Assembly (NCBI GenBank): GCA_964556955.1 | Contig: CAZKXP010000013.1 | Coordinates: forward strand, 1 to 16,503 | Length of the DNA: 16,503 nucleotides | Reading direction: 5' to 3' | Source of the DNA: UBA12078 sp964556955 | Lineage (GTDB): Bacteria > Patescibacteriota > Dojkabacteria > SC72 | Part shown: in pieces, positions 11,153-16,503 of the stretch | Layout: each line of letters begins with the position of its first letter | Numbering within the stretch: the stretch's first letter is position 1 | Notes under the pieces: model-generated | What the model was told of the DNA's origin: nothing | Seen by the model: only the letters and a program-made list of their open reading frames with translations | Database searches by the model: none | Made by a program: the position numbers and the translations under genes

Positions 11153-13150
11153 ATGGAATTAAAGTTTTCTAAAAAAATCGAAAAGAAACCTAGCAAGAGA
11201 ATAGCCTCGGGGTTAAATCTGCAAGATTTTAAAGTAAAACATGCTTTAAAGAAAGCCTTTATGTCACCGGGGGGTACCGAATCTGCCTCTCGTTGGAGCT
11301 ATATCTTCATATTTATTCTTTTTTTTGGTGTTTTTGCAGTGTTACTTTGGCAGCTATCCGTTCTACAGGTGAAGATGGGGGCTGAGATGTTGGCGAAATC
11401 AGAGAATAACCAGGTAAAGATAGAGAATACACAGGCTCTTAGGGGAGTTATTTTTGATCGTGATGGTCGTCAATTGGTCGAAAATGTCTCTTCTGCAAAT
11501 CTTTACATTACAATTAATGGGTATATAAGGGAGGGGGAGTTAGATGGGGCTTCTCTCCAAGTAGTCTCAGATACCCTCGGGGGTATACTGGGGGTAAATT
11601 GGAAGAAGAATTCAGATATAGAAGGTGTAGAGTATAGCTCTATTTTAGAGAGGATAATTAATATCCATGAAAAGAGTCCATATTTTACTGATATATTGAT
11701 TGCTTCTGACCTTGGTAATGATGAGATTATCAAGATCAAAGCGGAGAACCTACAAGGAATATATGTTGACGATGGGAATAAGCGATACTATCCATACAAG
11801 GAAATCCTTTCTAGTATATTAGGCTATACAGGAGATGTTACTGCAGAGGATTTAGAAAGATATGAATATGTCAGTGCTAATGATGAGGTTGGTCGCACGG
11901 GGCTTGAGAGAGAATATGATGAAATACTTGCAGGTATAGATGGACAGGTAGCTTGGGAGGTCGATTCTTTGGGTAAAAAAATAGCCGAAGAGGGTTTAGA
12001 GATATCCGAGCCCATTGCGGGAGCAAATATCTACCTAACTTTGGATATTGATATGCAGGCGAGGTTGTATGAAGCGGTACAGAAGGGTGTAATAGACGCA
12101 AAAGCGACAGGAGGGGCTGGAATCATAGAGGATGTCTCGACTGGGGAAATTCTAGCGATGGTATCATATCCTAGTTATGATAATAATCTGTTTGTAGGAG
12201 GGATATCTTTCTCTGAATATTCAGATTTAATCGCTGACAAGGCCAACCCCCTTATGGATCGTGCCATATCTGCACAGATACCTGCTGGTTCTACATTTAA
12301 AACAATTGTTGCTACGGCAGCGTTAGATGCTGGCGCGATCAACAGATATACTCTGTATACAAGTAGAACAGGATACACATTTTCAAATGGCGCGCCTTTT
12401 CAGGAGTATCACAATCATTCATATGGGACTTTAAATGTTGTTGGAGCATTGACAGTATCTTCCAATATCTATTTCTGTGAATTAATAAGGGATTGGGATA
12501 TGAATGCATTGGTCCCATATCTTGAGAAATTTGGGATTGGAAGTCTCACAGGCATAGATATCCCCGGAGAGATGTCAGGGAGGGTTCCATCCCCAGCTAA
12601 CAAACTTCTTTTAGCTAATTCTACTAGTCCATGGTTGGATCCCATCTGGTATCCCGAGGGAGATTCTTGTAACTCTGTAATTGGTCAGGGAATTGGTCTT
12701 GTAACTCCCATACAGATGTCAAACTGGATGGCGGCGATAGCCAATGAGGGTATACTTTACAAACCCCATATTGCCAAGTATTTTGTTGACGAAAAGGGGA
12801 TTAAAACAGAGAATACTGTAGAGGTTTTGGAGAACAATATCGCCAAAACAAGTGCATTCGATATTACAAAGGAAGGGATGTGGTCTGCGGTTAATGGCTC
12901 TAATGCCTCGATTTCTTCTCTCTCGGGTCTGGGCGTGCAGGTAGCTGCAAAGACAGGGACTGCGGAATTTGGAGCTTTGAATAAGGATGGGATATATGAG
13001 CATACACATGCATGGGTGGGAGGATTCTTCCCATATGATAGTCCTAAGTATTCCTTTAGTATCTTTCTCGAGGATGGTGGGCAGAGTCTTAATGCGGTGC
13101 GAGTTATGCGTGAGATGGTTCAGTGGATGGTAGCAAACGGTAAGATTTAA
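11153..13150 (+). CDS. mrdA: Penicillin-binding protein 2 (peptidoglycan transpeptidase)
   Basis: Class B PBP that cross-links peptidoglycan during elongation, acting outside the membrane with a SEDS polymerase (RodA). The 665-residue protein has a basic cytosolic tail (1-47), one transmembrane segment (about 48-70), the dimerisation domain starting RGVIFDRDGRQL (about 96) and the transpeptidase domain with all three active-site motifs: S380-T-F-K383, S436-S-N438 and K600-T-G602. Length is normal. It is the fourth gene of the mre run. No rodA gene is present in this window. Confidence 0.95.
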   Translation: MELKFSKKIEKKPSKRIASGLNLQDFKVKHALKKAFMSPGGTESASRWSYIFIFILFFGVFAVLLWQLSVLQVKMGAEMLAKSENNQVKIENTQALRGVIFDRDGRQLVENVSSANLYITINGYIREGELDGASLQVVSDTLGGILGVNWKKNSDIEGVEYSSILERIINIHEKSPYFTDILIASDLGNDEIIKIKAENLQGIYVDDGNKRYYPYKEILSSILGYTGDVTAEDLERYEYVSANDEVGRTGLEREYDEILAGIDGQVAWEVDSLGKKIAEEGLEISEPIAGANIYLTLDIDMQARLYEAVQKGVIDAKATGGAGIIEDVSTGEILAMVSYPSYDNNLFVGGISFSEYSDLIADKANPLMDRAISAQIPAGSTFKTIVATAALDAGAINRYTLYTSRTGYTFSNGAPFQEYHNHSYGTLNVVGALTVSSNIYFCELIRDWDMNALVPYLEKFGIGSLTGIDIPGEMSGRVPSPANKLLLANSTSPWLDPIWYPEGDSCNSVIGQGIGLVTPIQMSNWMAAIANEGILYKPHIAKYFVDEKGIKTENTVEVLENNIAKTSAFDITKEGMWSAVNGSNASISSLSGLGVQVAAKTGTAEFGALNKDGIYEHTHAWVGGFFPYDSPKYSFSIFLEDGGQSLNAVRVMREMVQWMVANGKI

Positions 13151-13183
13151 TCTTTTTGTAATATTTACATGCCATAATGGAGT

Positions 13184-13852
13184 ATGGTAGTTGTAAATAT
13201 ACATAGTGCAAAATATCCTGAGCTTTTAAGGGAGATACATAATCCTCCTGAGAATCTGTATTGCAAGGGTAATGTAGAACTTCTTTCAAAAAGATGCGTA
13301 ACCATAGTGGGGACGAGGGAGGCTACTTTGTATGGATATACAGTCTTGAACAGGGTAATACAACCATACATCCGCATGTTGGAAGCTTGCCTTGTAAGTG
13401 GTATGGCCAGAGGGATAGATACTGGAGTGCATTCACGATGTTTGAATCTTAAAATACCAACAATGGCTGTCATAGCAGGAGGAATAGAGAATATATATCC
13501 CATCTCAAGTGGATATATATATGAAGAAATTTCGAAAAATGGTTTAGTGGTGGCTGAACATGAGGGCCGAGTTGATATGCATAAGGGTATGTTTCCAATG
13601 CGCAATCGAATACTAGCTGGAATATCGGATACTGTTATCGTAATCGAGGCAGGATTGAATAGCGGGTCTCTTTTGACAGCCAATTTGGCACTTGAATTTG
13701 GAAGAGATGTTTTTGTTGTACCGGGAGACATAAACAAAGAATCGTCACAGGGTTGTAACATGTTGGTAAGGCAAGGGGCAGAAATTATTACCTCTCCACA
13801 GGACCTTATGGATATTTTAGGGCTTGTAGACTGTCAATTTAAACTAATTTGA
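13184..13852 (+). CDS. dprA: DNA-processing protein DprA (minimal form)
   Basis: DprA binds incoming single-stranded DNA during natural transformation and loads RecA. The 222 residues hold the Rossmann-like domain: VTIVGTREATLYGY (about 39-52), SGMARGIDTGVHSRCL (about 72-87), FPMRNRILAGISDTVIVIEAGLNSGSLLTANLALEFGRDVFVVPGDI (about 137-183) and GCNMLVRQGAEII (about 190-202). The N-terminal SAM-like domain and the C-terminal winged helix found in longer homologues are missing. CATAAT lies 5 bases before the ATG. It is the only gene here ending in TGA, and TAG follows directly in frame. topA comes next, a frequent neighbour. Confidence 0.94.
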   Translation: MVVVNIHSAKYPELLREIHNPPENLYCKGNVELLSKRCVTIVGTREATLYGYTVLNRVIQPYIRMLEACLVSGMARGIDTGVHSRCLNLKIPTMAVIAGGIENIYPISSGYIYEEISKNGLVVAEHEGRVDMHKGMFPMRNRILAGISDTVIVIEAGLNSGSLLTANLALEFGRDVFVVPGDINKESSQGCNMLVRQGAEIITSPQDLMDILGLVDCQFKLI

Positions 13853-13876
13853 TAGGTTGTATTTTTGTATACATGT

Positions 13877-13906
13877 TTGACAATGGTAATATATTTAATG
13901 TATTTT
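13877..13906 (+). promoter_or_regulatory. Promoter of topA
   Basis: Consensus -35 TTGACA (13877-13882), 18-bp spacer, -10 TATTTT (13901-13906). Transcription would start near 13913, about 8 bases before the ATG at 13921. Confidence 0.65.
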
Positions 13907-13920
13907 AAGTGCACTTGAAA

Positions 13921-16050
13921 ATGGCTAATACAAAATCATACAAAAATTTACTAATTGTAGAGTCTCCTGCGAAAGCGAAGACTATTAACAAATATTTGGG
14001 CAATGACTTTAAGGTCATGGCTAGTGTTGGGCATATTATAGATTTGCCAAAGAGTAAGTTGGGTGTGGATATTGAGAATGGGTACGAGCCTTTGTTTGAA
14101 ACAATATATGGTAAAGGCAAGGTCATAACGGATTTGAAGCGTGCTGTTCCTAAAGATGGAAAGGTATATTTGGCAATGGATCCTGATCGTGAGGGAGAGG
14201 CCATAGCTTGGCATGTGAATAGTGTGTTGAAATCTAAGAATGTAGTTAGGGTTACATTCAACGAGATTACGAAGGATGCGGTGTTAGAGGCCATAATGGA
14301 GCCTAAAAAGATAGATGAGAATCTTGTGGAGGCCCAGAAGGCAAGAAGAGTGCTAGATAGATTGGTGGGTTACAAGCTCTCAGAGGTTCTCTGGAAGAAG
14401 ATATGGTATGGGTTGTCTGCTGGTAGGGTTCAATCTGTGGCGTTAAGGCTGGTGGTCGAGAAGGAGGAGGAAAGAGAAGCGTTTCAATCAGAGGAATATT
14501 GGGATTTTGGAGTAGATGTTAGGGATGAAAGTGGTAGCACTTTGAAGGCAAAGTTGGCTCAGAAGGATGGTAAGAAGTATGTTCCAAAAGAAAAGAATGA
14601 GGTAGAGGGAATTGAGAAGCTTTTGGGTGATTCTGACTATGTGGTGAAGGATGTGGTTGTTAAGAATATTAAGAAACACCCATATCCACCATTTACTACA
14701 TCTACACTTCAACAGTCTGCAAACAATGTATTAGGGTTTTCTTCTAAACGAACGATGGGTATTGCTCAGGTTTTGTATCAGGCTGGATACATTACATATA
14801 TGAGGACGGATTCTTTCAATTTGAGTAGTAAGGCAATTGATGCGATTCGAGGATTGATTAAGAGTAAGTATGGTGATGAATATCTTCCAGAGAAGCCTAA
14901 TTACTACAAAACAAGGAACAGGGGTGCACAGGAGGCACACGAGGCTATCAGACCTACTGATATTTTGGTTACTAAGGAAAAAATTGAAAAACAATTTGGT
15001 AGTGCAGAGGCTAAACTGTATGACTTGATTTGGAGAAGAGCGGTTTCTTGTCAGATGACTGAGAAGCAGGCTCAGGTTTTAACCGTTTCTTTGGTTAACA
15101 AAGATGTTAAGAAACCAGAATATGTGTTTACTTTGGGTGGTGAAATGACATTGTTTGATGGATTTAGAAAGGTATTGGGTAGTCACAAAACAGAAGATGA
15201 TCTTCAAGAGGTGGCTAAGATCGCAAAGGGTGATATTTTGAAATTTGTTAAGTTTTCTAAGGAACAAAAATTCACACAACCACCTGCAAGATATACAGAT
15301 GCATCTTTAGTTAAGAAACTTGAGGCTTTGGAGATTGGTAGACCTTCTACATATGCCACAATTATTTCAACTATTGAAGCTAGAGGTTATGTTGTTAAAG
15401 AAAACAAAGCATTAATTCCTACGGATGTAGGTAGGATTGTTACTAACTTACTTAGGGGTAGTTTCAAGCGATTGGTGGATTACAAATATACCGCAAAGGT
15501 AGAGAATGAGTTGGATGATATTGCGAGTGGTAAGGCTAAGTATGTGCCTGTCATAGATGAACAATACAAGCCTTTGATGGATGAGATTGGAAAAGCAGAG
15601 AAGGATGTTAACAAGGAAGATGTTGTCATACTTGGTAAATCTGATGAAAAATGTCCAGAGTGTAGTGGTGAAATGATTGTTAGAGTAGGTAGATATGGTA
15701 AGTTCCTAAGTTGTGCTAGATTCCCAGAGTGTAAGGGTATGAAGGATCTGTCGGGGAATGAGGATAGCTTGGATTTCAAGAAATATTTAAGACCAGAGAA
15801 GTGTCCTAAGTGTGGTGGTGAATTGGTACTTAAGAATGGTAAGTATGGTAAGTTTTGGGCTTGTAAGGACTATCCTAAGTGTAAGGGTATTGTTCCTTTG
15901 CTTTTGGTTGAGAAATGTCCTGAGTGTGGTCATCCATTGGTAGAGAGAAGAAGTAAATGGGGTAGATCTTTTACTGGTTGTAGTAACTATCCTGAGTGTA
16001 AGTATATTAAGAAGCAGGCTAAGAAGAAAAAGGAAAAGAAAGAGGAGTAA
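13921..16050 (+). CDS. topA: DNA topoisomerase I (type IA)
   Basis: Relaxes negative supercoils through a 5'-phosphotyrosyl intermediate. The 709-residue enzyme shows the TOPRIM domain (LLIVESPAKAKTI with Glu 14; MDPDREGEAIAWH with D87, D89, E91), the LSAGRVQSVALRLVVEKE helix (about 162-180), the catalytic YITYMRTDS with Tyr 293, and the GRPSTYATIISTIEARGYV segment (about 474-492). Three C-terminal C4 zinc ribbons begin near Cys 578, 628 and 666. A lysine-rich tail ends the protein. I start at ATG 13921; a GTG 4 codons upstream would lie before the predicted transcript start. Confidence 0.97.
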   Translation: MANTKSYKNLLIVESPAKAKTINKYLGNDFKVMASVGHIIDLPKSKLGVDIENGYEPLFETIYGKGKVITDLKRAVPKDGKVYLAMDPDREGEAIAWHVNSVLKSKNVVRVTFNEITKDAVLEAIMEPKKIDENLVEAQKARRVLDRLVGYKLSEVLWKKIWYGLSAGRVQSVALRLVVEKEEEREAFQSEEYWDFGVDVRDESGSTLKAKLAQKDGKKYVPKEKNEVEGIEKLLGDSDYVVKDVVVKNIKKHPYPPFTTSTLQQSANNVLGFSSKRTMGIAQVLYQAGYITYMRTDSFNLSSKAIDAIRGLIKSKYGDEYLPEKPNYYKTRNRGAQEAHEAIRPTDILVTKEKIEKQFGSAEAKLYDLIWRRAVSCQMTEKQAQVLTVSLVNKDVKKPEYVFTLGGEMTLFDGFRKVLGSHKTEDDLQEVAKIAKGDILKFVKFSKEQKFTQPPARYTDASLVKKLEALEIGRPSTYATIISTIEARGYVVKENKALIPTDVGRIVTNLLRGSFKRLVDYKYTAKVENELDDIASGKAKYVPVIDEQYKPLMDEIGKAEKDVNKEDVVILGKSDEKCPECSGEMIVRVGRYGKFLSCARFPECKGMKDLSGNEDSLDFKKYLRPEKCPKCGGELVLKNGKYGKFWACKDYPKCKGIVPLLLVEKCPECGHPLVERRSKWGRSFTGCSNYPECKYIKKQAKKKKEKKEE

Positions 16051-16053
16051 GTG

Positions 16054-16059
16054 TATAAT
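16054..16059 (+). promoter_or_regulatory. -10 element of the rRNA methyltransferase gene
   Basis: TATAAT begins 4 bases after the topA stop and ends 5 bases before the next ATG. No good -35 is seen inside the topA end. Confidence 0.45.
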
Positions 16060-16064
16060 TAGGT

Positions 16065-16503
16065 ATGTTAGATATTAAATATTCCCAAAACTTCTATACC
16101 AATTTGCCCAAACTTCAACAAGTTTTAGAAAAAATATCATTTTCAATAGACGATCTCATTTTGGATATTGGTGCTGGTAAAGGATTTCTAACAAAAGCAC
16201 TCCTAAAATATTCCCATAATGTAATTGCGTATGAATTGGATACTAAGTATTTTCAACTTCTCAAGAATGAATTAGATATTGATGTAAGAAATGAAGATTT
16301 TTTGAAAGCAAAACTTCCAGAAAGGAGCTTCAAAGTCTTTAGTAATATACCTTTTGCTCTAACCTCTGCTTTAATATCGAAACTTACAGACAAGGAGTCT
16401 TTACTTGAGGAAGCATATTTGTTTGTACAGAAAGAAGCTGCAGAAAGATATATTGATAATACACAGATTGCTACTATTTTGAATTTTAAATATGAGGTTA
16501 GTA
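16065..16503 (+). CDS. Erm/KsgA-type rRNA adenine N6-dimethyltransferase (partial, cut by window end)
   Basis: SAM-dependent enzyme that dimethylates adenine in rRNA. The first 146 residues show SQNFYTN (residues 7-13), motif I LDIGAGKGF (about 33-41), the SAM-ribose acidic motif YELD (about 55-58), EDF (about 77-79) and the catalytic motif IV NIPF (about 94-97). The SQNF start, SNIPFALTSALISKL and VQKEAAERY resemble Erm (23S A2058, macrolide/lincosamide/streptogramin B resistance) more than KsgA/RsmA (16S), whose start usually reads GQNF and motif IV NLPY. The Erm preference is inference from half a protein. The ATG has no Shine-Dalgarno sequence but a -10 element 5 bases upstream. The 3' part is outside the window. 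Confidence 0.85.
   Translation, partial: MLDIKYSQNFYTNLPKLQQVLEKISFSIDDLILDIGAGKGFLTKALLKYSHNVIAYELDTKYFQLLKNELDIDVRNEDFLKAKLPERSFKVFSNIPFALTSALISKLTDKESLLEEAYLFVQKEAAERYIDNTQIATILNFKYEVS

Noticed and set aside
1..16503. Recoding of TGA (as in some Patescibacteria such as Gracilibacteria)
   Set aside because: All ribosomal proteins and enzymes reach full length with TGA read as stop and none contains an in-frame TGA. The one TGA stop, in dprA, fits the family end.
1..16503. CRISPR arrays, complete insertion sequences or prophage genes
   Set aside because: No regularly spaced repeats and no intact transposase, integrase or phage structural gene are seen.

Overview
The window looks like a stretch of chromosome from an AT-rich bacterium with a compact genome, most likely a member of the Candidate Phyla Radiation (Patescibacteria). 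The evidence is short proteins, minimal forms of conserved enzymes, little use of Shine-Dalgarno sequences, several start codons placed directly behind -10 elements, and almost no TGA stop codons. The phylum assignment is inference from style; no marker settles the lineage. Full-length ribosomal proteins read with TGA as stop and TGG as Trp, so the code looks standard.

Left part (1-5633, mostly minus strand): a translation/transcription cluster. The minus-strand order is rpmG (L33), tRNA-Trp, secE, nusG, rplK (L11), rplA (L1), behind a consensus promoter just left of 5602. A ~2-kb accessory island follows, and then rplJ (L10) and rplL (L7/L12) with their own promoter and terminator. The island splits the usual rplKAJL order. 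It holds a RelBE/YafQ-type toxin-antitoxin pair on the plus strand and two unrecognised minus-strand genes whose promoters are nearly identical. The first 392 bases hold no gene I can recognise, but they contain two copies of a tandem palindromic motif.

Middle part (5634-8760): a plus-strand lipoprotein with a twin-arginine signal; tRNA-Thr(GGU); a candidate ~50-nt small RNA; a minus-strand operon of tRNA-Thr(UGU), tRNA-Tyr(GUA) and an NYN-domain nuclease; a structured, 6S-like non-coding RNA candidate at about 7538-7690; an M50 membrane metalloprotease; and, divergently, rpmB (L28).

Right part (8761-16503, plus strand): a cell-shape and wall run, mreB-mreC-mreD-PBP2 (mrdA type), then dprA, topA and the start of an Erm/KsgA-type rRNA adenine dimethyltransferase cut by the window edge. 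MreBCD and PBP2 act together in lateral wall growth. DprA loads RecA onto incoming single-stranded DNA. TopA relaxes negative supercoils.

The most interesting signals are the 6S-like RNA, the small RNA with its own promoter and terminator, the tRNA-Thr(UGU) with C at position 55, the repeated -10/ATG spacing that suggests leaderless mRNAs, the matching promoters of the two ribosomal operons, and the palindromic elements in and beside the island.
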